Source: Suillus spraguei (Eukaryota; Basidiomycota; Agaricomycetes; Boletales; Suillaceae). Taken from it: 64,000 nucleotides of DNA. This document shows, one piece after another, positions 34,894 to 45,050 of this stretch. The stretch spans positions 62,001 through 126,000 of the forward strand of contig JABCPU010000016.1 in NCBI GenBank assembly GCA_016800925.1, in the 5' to 3' direction. The first letter of the stretch is position 1, and every line of letters begins with the position of its first letter. The notes beneath the pieces were generated by a model that saw only the letters and a list, made by a program, of their open reading frames with translations, was not told the DNA's origin and searched no databases. Made by a program: the position numbers and the translations under genes.

Positions 34894-35246
34894 ATGTCTA
34901 ACAATGACCGTATGTCCTTTCTTCGACATGCAGGACATGTCCGCTCATTGACCTCCAGACCCCCGCACGAAGTTGAACAACGAATTACAGAAGATTTATG
35001 GTCCCTCTGCTCCTGCCCATATCAGGTGGGAGACCCACTCGCAAGGCCGCCCCAACGATTTAACATGGCACGCGACCGTATACAGTAAGGTTGACTTCCG
35101 AAGAGTCACATATGCACACTAAACGTCACACAGTTGATGATATGAATTACGGCTACGCTTCATCCAGCACCGTAGGAAATGCTCAGGATAGAGCGGCGGA
35201 AGCAGCATATAACTACCTGAGACTCGAAAGGTCTTCCCGACGATGA
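34894..35246 (+). CDS. Single-domain dsRBM-like protein B4
   Basis: Exons 34894-34909, 34959-35084 and 35134-35246 give 84 residues starting MSNNDHPRTKLNNELQKIYG. The TATA box at 34803 gives 91 nt to this ATG; an in-frame ATG 12 nt upstream (34882) is a substitution not shared with other copies and was not chosen. Fold elements are HIRWETHSQG, DLTWHATVY, DDMNYGYASSS and helix 2 STVGNAQDRAAEAAYNYL, in which both conserved lysines are gone. It ends with basic RLERSSRR. It keeps a full frame and both introns, so it is probably expressed, but a dsRNA contact through helix 2 looks unlikely. Confidence 0.68.
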
Positions 35247-35390
35247 AGAGTGATCACTCCAATACACATGCTTACATCTTTCTTCCTCTTCAGATATATA
35301 GCTACTTCTATTACTCATAGTACAGTTTCCTTGTCTGACATGATATAGTCATAATGCAATACTGTCCCTACTAGAAGTGTACCTGTTGTG

Positions 35391-35632
35391 TGAGATTCCT
35401 ATTCGCAAGGCCCTCCCAATGCTTTAACATGGTATACAACCATTTATGGTACGTTTGACTGTCATAGATGTGTACGCCAACCAATAGGACATACAGTTGA
35501 CAATGTGAATTATGGTTACGCTTCAGCCCCCACCAGGAGCCTCGTGCTAGTCAGGATATGGCTGTGCAACAGGCTTATAATCGTTTGAGACAAGGAATCC
35601 AAAGCGACTCACGACCTACGTCATCAATCTAA
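35391..35632 (+). pseudogene. 5'-truncated dsRBM-like pseudogene (B family)
   Basis: Begins abruptly in the middle of exon 2 (TATTCGCAAGGCCCTCCCAA), right after the repeat-unit end motif CCTGTTGTG, and continues through intron 2 and exon 3. The second helix would read ASQDMAVQQAYNRLRQ, but the frame is shifted by one base between the ASAPT codons and this helix. No promoter, exon 1 or start codon is present. It marks an unequal-crossover junction fused to the 3' flank of gene B4. Confidence 0.65.
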
Positions 35633-36146
35633 GCTTGGTCGATTTCAGTATGTATACTAGTATGCTCTTATCTCTTCCGACGTTTACATGTTACTCCCGC
35701 ATACATTTTCATAGCCATCATACGACTAGCGTACAGTTTGTAACACAATGCTGCTGTTTATAAATTATGCGCTTGTGTACGGTGTGCTCCGACTAAGTTG
35801 CAGCGCGTCATCAGTGCGGTAGTGATCATACAGCGGAAGGTCTATCGCACATGAGTAAGAAAAATAATGGTCGATGATTGGGCAAGCATTTGAACCTACT
35901 CTAGCTTGCTGTTGAAGATATCGGGCTGAGTACGTCGTCTCTCTGATCATTTTATGTGCGCATTATAGTTGAACGGAACCAGCATAATAAACCGCCTGAT
36001 ATGACGATGCATCGAAAAATGGATGAGCGTAGCACACGCAAATCCTGACAATCTCAATATTTTATCAGTTGTATGTATACGTAAGATGTTCGGACACCTC
36101 AGTAATCTGATTCCGAACACGACTAAAAGAGGACGATGTCCCCACG
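35633..36146. other. Right border of the dsRBM cluster
   Basis: No gene and no further similarity to the repeat unit; includes the 3' flank of the mS45 gene. Confidence 0.5.
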
Positions 36147-37591
36147 TCAATTGGCCATCCATTGACGCTCTTTTCTTCGTGATCGAACCTTCGCCCTGCG
36201 TTCGCTCTCCTTGGCACGACGCTCATGCTCTTTGACATCTAAGAACATGTTGCCGACATCAATAAATTTGATTGTTGGGCGTCCAGGACGCTCGACAATA
36301 TTCGTCTTTGTCCTGTTCTCAGAAGTAGCAGTTGCTGATTTTGTGGCAGCCTCCAAAATGCCTGGCATGATTGGGTCCTAGTGGGTAAATTAGTTTTCAT
36401 TTGTACGTTGAAAGAAATAATCAACAAACTTTGCCCTCCGGCACAGTTTCCCAAAACATCCGCTGGTACCTTTGTCGCGCCCAGTCGAAGCCACCGGCTT
36501 CTTCGTCTTCTCGATCGGCCTCCACTGCGTCATATCTAACACTATCCGTCTTGGCCGCCTGCTGGTTAGTATCGTATTGTACGGGCATAGGCTTCGAATC
36601 ATCAAGGGTGGTGAAAACCTTGGTTTGAGGCACGCCAAGGATATTTTCCATGCCTTGCACAAAACCTGTCTGTATCGGTTTACCCTGCAAAGTGTATAAG
36701 CACTAATATCACGAGAGGAGCAACACATAGGATAGGGTCGAATTGTGGGACCCGCGCCAGACGATATAAGGCGTTTAAATTGCGCGAATAATGTGTTTTC
36801 AAGGTAAGGAAAATGGTACTCACATCCTACACGTCATAACAGAATTTTCAGTGGGGAGTCAGTCAATAGTTCTTCATTGTGAGCGGTTGCAGTTTACCTA
36901 ATGAAGGTGTAAGATTAGTTAGTATCCTTGAATATTAAGCGGCAATAGAAGATATAGATCAGTAAGGTGCGTAGATTTAACCATGTATGTGTCTATAAGA
37001 CTAATCGAATTCACATTGCTCATCACATTCTTGAGAAAGCAAAAAAATAACGAGTTCTCACCTTTTTCCATGATCCCTCTAAACCTTTCAATCGTAGGAT
37101 GGCATCAATACGTTTGATGCTGAGATGATGTCTGGCAGCCAGAGCGCGCACCGAATTAGCCTCGGGATCGGCCATGTAGGAAAAATAGATATGAGTGCGT
37201 AAGGCATCCGAGATAGGTGGAGGGGGGCGGAACGATTCGTTAAGAGGAAAAGGCTGACAAGTAATGAGCATAATGTATCACTGTGGTATTAGCCCGAGCA
37301 TACCGTTCCAGGGCTAAGCCAATTCCGTGGTGCGGGATCGCGGTACTTGCGACCAGCACCTATTATCCAATTTTCGTATGAAGGAGTTTGTGAGGTTTCG
37401 GCATCGTTTGGTAGGTTAAGGCCCTCTAGAATAGCTTCGCCAAGGGCATCATCTTCCTCGTCTGCCTCAGAAAATTCATCCTTTCTTGCGACAAAAGACT
37501 GGAAGAATGTTCTACGCGGACATCTGCTCACAGATGGTAAACACAAGATACGCTTAGATGATGAAGCTGATATACGCAAACGAGTGAACAT
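36147..37591 (-). CDS. MRPS35: Mitochondrial small-subunit ribosomal protein mS45 (Mrps35/Bot1 type)
   Basis: Four exons (37304-37591, 37062-37253, 36430-36684, 36147-36377) give 321 residues. The start MFTRLRISASSSKRILCLPS is basic and Ser-rich, as in a mitochondrial targeting peptide. The body matches the eukaryotic mitochondrial regulator (Bot1/Mrps35) family: ENWIIGAGRKYRDPAPRNWL, PFPLNESFRPPPPISD, RALAARHHLSIKRIDAILRL, then KGKPIQTGFVQGMENILGV. It ends with a very basic ERRAKVRSRRKERQWMAN. The protein is part of the fungal mitoribosome small subunit. The third intron is about 377 nt, long for this genome; a missed small exon there is possible but the join KK|GKP is in frame. It shares a short divergent promoter with the methyltransferase gene. 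Confidence 0.85.
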
Positions 37592-37723
37592 TTGGGCGCA
37601 GAACGCTCAAAATTTTTGAGGCATTTCTGGTTGGCATCACGTGAATACTCTAGGGCAGGCCTTAGATCGAGTATAAACCTTGATCTGCAGCATGTTTGAC
37701 ATTTATAGGCATGATTAAACTTG
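37592..37723. promoter_or_regulatory. 132-bp shared divergent promoter
   Basis: Only 132 bp separate the start codons of the mS45 gene (minus) and the methyltransferase gene (plus), so both promoters and leaders overlap. This favours co-expression of a mitoribosomal protein and a translation-factor methyltransferase. No TATA box was found. Confidence 0.6.
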
Positions 37724-39264
37724 ATGTCCATGACTTTCACCAACAACGCATGCTATGGGAATGACAACGAGCTATTAGCTTTACTGAAGGAATATTCTGC
37801 ATTGATTCCTCCACTTCACCTTAAATTTCCTGTTCAATGTTCATTTACTGAGGTACACGCTTTTCTTTTACACCGGGTTTTACTCGGTCCGCACTTGGGG
37901 CAGTATCCACCTTCCAGGAGATACCAGCAATCATTTTGGAAGTGGGCAATTGAACACCTTGAACGAATGGACAAAGACGAAGAGGTTAGCTACGCGACAG
38001 CACCATCCGAGAAAGCAACTTATTCATAATTGCACATAAAGGACAGCGAGATCGACATACGAATTTATGACCGTTATTTGTCCCTTATGTCGGCTCCGAT
38101 GTAGGTCTATTTTTCATGAGAGGATATTTAATCATCTTTATTTTTTGGCCCCGCCGCACAGCGATCCTAGTGGTCCCCCACCGGACTCATATATGACATA
38201 TTACTGGAGGCCTCCAACTTCACTTGGTTCTGCCAATCAAAACTGTCACGAAACCATAACACTGCTCGAGTCTCGTACAACCATCGAGAACGGAACTACA
38301 GGGCTTAGGACATGGTGTGCAAGTTTCGTCCTTGCTAGTTATCTCATTGCGAATGCCGGTACGGTAGCCACTTCTTGACTGGCCTTCATATTTCTTCATG
38401 CAATCAGAGATCATTCATAATCAAACGGTCCTCGAGCTGGGTTGCGGGTCCGGCTTTCTTGGGATTATTGTGGCGACAATACAACAGAAATTTAACGAGC
38501 GTCATCAATCACATCGTCAGCCACTGCCTGCGGTACTGTTGACCGATGTGAATGCCGGAGTGCTTTCAAGGTGTCGTGACAATGTCCAACTTGGTTGCAG
38601 TGAGTGATCTCAGTTAACGTTCATCTTCGTAGCTTTTCGGGCAAATCAAGTTGATGTACTCTGCCTTATACACTTTCAAACCTCTTTTTTCTTCTGTCTC
38701 GTTTGTCTCAAACGATTCAGACCGTATTTCAAATGGCTGTCCTTGCTTACTATTGCGTAGATCATTCAGCAAATCACCCAAATATTACCTTCTCCACACT
38801 TGACTGGTTTGATGCCCTTTCCATGCCACTCAGTGAGAACACAATGACAGCATTTCTATCCAAAGCAAATGTGGGCGTTGTGATCGGTGCTGATATAGTA
38901 AGGCTCAAATTTACTGCTATGCTGTCACTAACCTAACTAGGTATTTGACCCGATTTTGGTTCCACCTCTGGTCGCAACATTGCGCCTTGCACTTTCCTTC
39001 AAGAGTACTCGAATGGTAGTGGTGGCGCTAACAGTTAGAAATGAGCAGACGCTTGCACATTTTTTGACAGAGGCTGGTGAGCAGTGCTCGACCTTTGTGG
39101 TGCGGTGAATGTGATATTCAAGTCACCTAGTAAAAGAACTTTGTGTGGAGGAAGTTCCGCATACTTTCACCTCAGCTACATACTTTGGTGTGGATACCAC
39201 TGGAGTGGATACTGGTCTTGATGTGAAGATATTCAAATTCACGCCCCGCAATTCGGCATTGTAA
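37724..39264 (+). CDS. EFM3: FAM86/Efm3-type protein-lysine methyltransferase
   Basis: Seven exons (37724-37984, 38042-38100, 38162-38358, 38408-38599, 38761-38897, 38941-39076, 39131-39264) give 371 residues in consistent phase. The N-terminal FAM86 region contains YPPSRRYQQSFWKWAIEHLE. The seven-beta-strand methyltransferase core follows: WRPPTSLGSANQ..., TTGLRTWCASFVLASYL, SAM motif I (QTVLELGCGSGFLG), motif II (LPAVLLTDVNAGVLSRCRDN) and VGVVIGADIVFDP. In yeast and human this family methylates a lysine of elongation factor 2. Two in-frame ATGs (37724, 37730) compete as start; the difference is two residues. Substrate assignment is by family only. Confidence 0.8.
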
Positions 39265-41510
39265 TCAAATGTGCGTTGCATCCATAGTTGTTTGTGCTGA
39301 AAATTTGTTCTCGGATAACACTCGATTGACAGCTCTATCACGCCTCAACGTTCAACGTTGACCTCGCTCATACTTTAAAATGACTGATTGTAGTAGATTG
39401 GATAATACAACGAGGCAGACTTGAGCGAGGTATACCAGGGTGAGCGAGTAAGTGATCTGGAGTAATCAATATGTAGTATGCGGACGTGCAACTATCACTC
39501 AAAGTGAGTTCAGAACACCCCGTGGGCAAGTGTAGAAAAGTACAAGTTACCTCTTCGCGAAATAACCTAACGAGAATTTGTATCTCGGTGTTAAGACAAT
39601 CCAGTTACACGTCAAGACATTGACTATCTAATTCTTGACCCAATTTTAATTTGAGATGAGACAAACAACAATATTTGACAATGCACCGTTCAGAATCACA
39701 TCAAGGGAAAGGTTTCCAATAGACTGCGAGTCCTGGAGTCTGGAGAGATGGATACGCCATTGTTGTTTATTGGTTGGAAACCGGTCATTCGTTTCTCTCT
39801 GGCCCACGGTGGTCATGCAACATGAAGATCAGGCGCCCGAACTCCGATTCCAGAATCCTCGTCTCAAACTCGATCGTGTTTGGCGGGACATCTGACACCG
39901 ATCCGTTCATGAATCCCATATCATTCAACGGCATCGTGAGACCCAGAGTGAGTTAGGACTCAGGAAGCCCATCAAATGAGGAGTAAATTGATAAACATCA
40001 TCAATCAAACTGTTCGGAAGACGATGTGCGTGGAGTAGCCTCACCTGTTCGCAACATGTTAATCGGTGCATACACTGAAATCAATATCATGAGTCAAAGA
40101 ACAAATGACTGGAAGACTGCAAGGCGGTGCTACCACTGACCAAAGCCTATGATAGACGAAGAACTTAAAATCTTCTCTTAGTTTTCCTCCACATCCCTCT
40201 GCTATGGAATGGCTCAGACATGAAGTGAAGATCGAAAAGGGAGTGCACACCGTTTTCTCATAACTTCAAACCACCTAGCAAAGTACGATTATCACCAAAA
40301 GCGCTCACACTGTCGCATGGTTCTGGACGTTGTGTGGATCATCGAGAATGCCAAGGATTGTGTTCTTTGTGCGTGACATCTGCAGATGCCGGCAGGCCTC
40401 AGCTGTTTAGGCTGTAGATGTGAATGAAGTGTTCTGCATCACTTTTAAAAAGTGAGATAAATGAAAGCAGGTAAATATCGCGGACTACCGACCTACGGAA
40501 CTTGTTCCCAAAAGGCGCTAAGGCAATACTCGTTTCGCCGTTATATATTTCGCCAGCAGCAATCCTGCGCAGCTGCAATTTATCCCTGGTTCTCCAGAAC
40601 ATGCTCGAGAGCCTGCAACAGAATGTCAAGCCTAGATATGACAACTCAGTACTCAGGCGCCATCGACTTCGGAGCAGTCTATAAAAGCGACCTTCTCAAT
40701 TCCTGACAGAATGATAACAGAGGATACCTGTCAGTCCATCCCGTTACAGTAACGGATGTGCTTATCGGCGAAATGATATAAATCAGTAGTAAAAACCTCT
40801 GAGTTGATTGCGAAATTTCACAGGTATTGCAAACAGCAAGTACCCCAAATCCGATGGCAAGGTGGAAGAAGAAGATCGCTATCTGATTTCGGAAGGTACA
40901 TCTGAGCGATTACTTCTACAAGCCGTAGCACTGAATGCGAGTTGCGCGTTGCCAGTGTGCAAGTCAGGTAGTTGTAGCATGATTGTTGATAGGGTGCAAA
41001 GAAAGATCGGAGGGAACTCGTCGTACTACGAAGCGACGAATCACGATGCCATTAAGTGACAAATGATTCTTTCAGTACCGCATGGGCGATCTGTACCTGA
41101 GGTGGAGATATCTGGTGGCCGGGTTTGAGTAGAACAGCTTGGAGCAGAGGAGTGGGCGGAGTACTCTAGGCCAGCGAGGGACCAGACTTTTGTAAATGCT
41201 CTACTCGTCATGGATGGCAGCCTCTTCTCCTCTTGAGAGCACTGCTGACCGGTCGAACTTGAACACCCAAGACAAGCCAATGGCGTCGACGGATACTAGC
41301 AGTGTAAACACCTGGGTGTAAGTGATCGCTCACGACTCAGACCAAGGAGAGATGACATTAAAATGGGAACGCGCGTACTGGACATCAAATGCTAGATTCA
41401 GAGGCCCCACAAATCCACACCAGAGTGGTCACTGGGTATGCACTTGAACTTCTAATTAGTTGATGGGTATGCGCGCAGGACATGGTGGGGCATCACACGA
41501 TAATCAGCAA
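39265..41510. other. Intergenic, no gene recognised
   Basis: Two kilobases of open but featureless sequence. Frames at 40461-40706 and 40808-41059 on plus were inspected; the second (starting near an AG acceptor, ending ATNHDAIK) has no domain and no partner exon. The first part is the 3' flank of the methyltransferase gene. Confidence 0.45.
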
Positions 41511-41595
41511 GGGCGCTTAGCGCAGTGGTAGCGCGTATGCTTTGCACGAGCATCCGAATTGTATAAGGTCCAGGGTTCAATCCCCTGAGCGTCCA
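41511..41595 (+). tRNA. tRNA-Ala(UGC) with a 13-nt intron
   Basis: Full cloverleaf. Acceptor GGGCGCT pairs with AGCGTCC and is followed by discriminator A. D-arm is GCGC-AGTGGTA-GCGC, anticodon stem TATGC/GTATA, T-arm CAGGG-TTCAATC-CCCTG. The anticodon loop reads TTTGCA, then a 13-nt intron CGAGCATCCGAAT at the canonical position after base 37, then T. This gives anticodon TGC. A T6 run right after the 3' end serves as Pol III terminator. Without intron removal an alternative stem would read GCA (Cys), but its loop and variable region do not fit. Confidence 0.85.
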
Positions 41596-42329
41596 TTTTT
41601 TCATCTCACGACAGTGCAACGCCAGCCCCACAATTCTTCCTAGCATGTATTCTCATAGATTTGTCAAGCTAGTCTATATTTCATTTTGCGTTGGCAAATG
41701 ACTGCTAATCCTATGTGATTCTACTAGACTCTGGACAGCCAGACAAATTCACCACCAAACAAAAAATGAAAATGTAGCATTGATGGGGCTGGAGGCCGGA
41801 GAATGCACACAAGCTAAGGACAGAGTGATTCTGACAGCCAGGAAAATGATGGAACCTTTCCATCTTTAGCTTTCAAGTCATCCTCGGTCAAATTGGAAGA
41901 GCCAACGACCGCAGGAGCGCCCATTGGCACCTCGAATTGAAAGTGGTAGACCGAGCCATATCGTTCTGATGTGTGTAGTTTGCGTGCGCTCCTGTTTTAG
42001 TATGTCGATACTGGGACGGAACAAAAGACTATTTACTTTGATTCCGGCGGCGGGACCCGAGTACCAGACAGAGATGTCAACAGAGAAGTCAGCGCAAAAC
42101 TTTGGAACATCCCATAACGAAAAGTTCAAGACACCATGCAAAAGTGGCCCGCCAAGGCATGAATAAAAAAAAAGGGGTTCAGCGATTGAGCATCTCAAGA
42201 GTGACACTGGCGAGCAAACTGTTTGATCAAAGCGTTCGAACGCGAAAACAAGATAGCATAAGCATAAGAGCACGTGGGGATGATGCCACTGCGATTCCTA
42301 CAACGTGAAGTACGATGGAGACGAAAGAG
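41596..42329. other. Intergenic
   Basis: Nothing recognised beyond the T-rich terminator of the tRNA gene. Minus-strand frame 41878-42273 lacks domains. Confidence 0.45.
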
Positions 42330-45050
42330 AATGCATGCATTACAAAGAACTTGTGAAATCGTACCAGATGAAAACAATCCAGCAGGACCATACACCAATA
42401 TGAATGCAAATCATCCTCTGCTCGAGTGGCACCTTCGTCATTACTGCGTGTAGCATGGTTGAGTGCCCAAGCCGCCTTCGTATAGTCCATGACACCGCCA
42501 TCCTTTAATCTTTGAACACATTCTCATAGAATGCTTCAACAACGTGTTTTGCATCGACCACTCACAGCGTGCCAGTGACGTTCTTGGACCCTGAAAACTG
42601 AAGACCAGCTGCGAGGTGAATGACTTCGTCGAGCATCTCCTCATCGCTGACGTCGGTACGACGCGCCGACAAGAATGCGAAACTCGGCATGCGGAAGACC
42701 TTTCTCCATGATATCAAGCAGCGTCGAGTGATCATCTCATAACAAAATAAGAATCATGAAGGTAGGGGGTGCTTGCCATGACAAGCAAGGCGCACCCAAG
42801 TGTTTCTCTTGCAAAGCTTCGAGTGCACCTGCTCGTGTGGCTGCGTCGCCAGAAATAGTAGTACACTTGACCGTCGCAGGGTCAAGTTCTGGACAAGCCC
42901 GAGCTCTCTGTCAACAGCTAAGAGTTCCTTGCCTTGCATCCGGTTGACCTTGTCCGAGGGCCACAAAGGACAGAGGCACACGCTTCTGTATCATTTATCT
43001 AGATCTGATTATAGCCAAAAGTGTCGGCGTGTAAGAACAGATAGAGATCCTTTAGGCATGGCTCCCTCCCAAAGTGATCGACCTTTTTTAAAAAGGGATT
43101 AGCTGCACGGAGAGGAATAGACGTGAAAGCTGCAGTGGGACACAGCCAGATTCAAGAGCGAGCTTTAGTTTAAGGACATGCTCGAGTACGTTGACAATTG
43201 GTAGCATCCAGGAGATCTATCCCTGAATCCCCTGGGTTCATGATGCGTCTCGTATTGCCCTGGTAAGGCAGTCCTTGAGAGTATGCAAATCGGCGAGAGC
43301 CTGGGTGATAGACGCAAAGGAACATGATGAGGCTCTCATGACGTTGGACAATGCTGGTGCTGTGCAAGTATTCACTCGCGATGAGGATGATGACCGGCCC
43401 CGGCGGACTGCCCCTTGCAAGTCCGTATACAACAGCGGAAGGAGGAATCTTGATATTATGTATCTCAGCTACTGCAACGCCTCCTAAGGCTCCTTACACT
43501 ATTGTTGCCCGACCGGCGGCAGCTCTGTCTGTGCTACCTGCAGAACACTGAGCGTCAGAAAGGTGTTTGTTGAGCTCTGAGATTGTATATGCTAGGTGGG
43601 GATTCGTCGACTCAAGCTCTTCAAGTGAACTGCACAAGCGAGAGGTCAACGACCATCATTGTTGGCCACGACCTTGCTCCTTGAGCTCGACTGCGCGTCG
43701 TAGATCGTCACAGTAAACGGCATTAGATGCTGCATCTACAGGCAGCGAGCAGGCACAACTGAATGCAGCGGCGGCTTTGCGACGTGAAATTGTCGATGAT
43801 CGCATTGCCAAATGACCGTCAAGGTCGAAACAAGTATCGTAGGCCTCCAGCGCAGGCATATGACTGTGCCGCTCTGCTGCGGCGACCAAGTTCTAGGCTG
43901 TTGTAATACGATATGGAAAACCCTGAGTAGGGTGTCTCGATGCCAATCTGAAGTTCTCCACAGCGAGTGACAGATCGGTATGGTTATGTCACAGGTAACG
44001 AGACATAGGTTTCCTGCAACCGCATGTAGCTGTCAGGGTCACTGAAGGCAAAGCCGCTAATGATTCTTGGCACAGATTAATGGCCTCCTCGATACCTTCA
44101 TTTCCGAGTTTGCGTGAAACGAGAGTAAAGCGTGAGCTCAAATTTCAAAGATTTTTATGGCGCTCTGGATGATCATGTCAAATGGATTCGCGGTATAGAT
44201 CAATTGCCTTGTTGAGATCTTCCCTGACATGCAACTCTCCATATTAGGTTTTGAGCGTGAAGGTAAGGTTGCTAAGTACGGTGTCACGACGGAGATCCCC
44301 AGGTGGGCACAGTGTCGGTGCCTCGCGATAGAGGCTGATGACTTGCTCAATACCATCATTATCAGAGTGATTGTTGAAACGGGTCAGGGTAACCCCTAGG
44401 TTGTCCAATGAGACATCACAAGACATGTGCCAAACAGGGCGCAGGCGTAGCGCTGGCCTCATCAAGAACATTAGGTCCGCCTTGGTGATTGAGGCGATAG
44501 TGACCAAGTGAAATGGTCAAGGTCAAAATGTCCCTCGGGGCACAGAGACACAGCTTCACGACGAAATTGTATGCTCTCACCTAATCAATCATTGATGTTG
44601 CTGCGTTGTGTAAAGCATGATCTGAGAGCCCGTGACAGTTTGTCAGCTTTTTGACGGTGTTGCTGACCCACAGGACAGAGCTCGAGTACATTTCATCAAA
44701 TTGTCGGGTCATCAGATACGTCTGTGGGAAGATCGTTGCATTCACCAATCGCATAATCAACTACGCTGATGCTACGAAGGTAGGCGCCTTCTGGACAATG
44801 GGGCAATAGCTTGCAGCACAGTGCTGCGAATTTGCAAATGCAGACGGCGGTAGGCTCCTTGCTGTTGCGCGATATCGATGATCTTGTGAGATCATAGAGG
44901 GTTAATGGGTGATCGTGATGACCATGCGGACGCAATGCAAGGACCTCGTGGAAAGGGGAAGTGGTGGAGTTGATGCCTTGAAGATCATTGCAAATATACC
45001 CTTAAAGGCGCGCATCCGCGATGTTGATGAGAGCCGTTGCGTGGTCATGA
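42330..45050 (-). pseudogene. TPR-CHAT protein pseudogene
   Basis: Minus-strand pieces, each in a different frame, line up with the basidiomycete TPR-CHAT family. N-terminal tetratricopeptide units read LALRPHGHHDHPLTLYDL, SLDNLGVTLTRFNNHSDNDG, IEQVISLYREAP, DLNKAIDLYRES and GNEGIEEAINLCQESLAAL. They are followed by ALEAYDTCFDLDGHLAMRSS and LPVDAASNAVYCDDLRRAVE with ELKEQGRGQQ. The CHAT (caspase-like) part reads PGPVIILIASEY, KGKELLAVDRELGLVQNL, the His motif NTWVRLACHGKH, and MDYTKAAWALNHATRSNDEG. Many stops and frameshifts interrupt it. The usual catalytic SACHT reads SARRT, so the Cys codon is lost. CHAT proteins are proteases of the separase/caspase clan; TPR-CHAT genes are numerous in agarics and of mostly unknown role. 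No nucleotide-binding domain was seen upstream. Confidence 0.82.

Noticed and set aside
19480..35390. Reading the regularly recurring upstream blocks as a CRISPR-like array
   Set aside because: Repeats are hundreds of bp long, contain promoters and exons, and the genome is eukaryotic.
41511..41595. tRNA-Cys(GCA) reading of the tRNA gene
   Set aside because: It needs an unspliced 85-nt form with a poor loop and an oversized variable region; the spliced Ala(TGC) form pairs in all arms.
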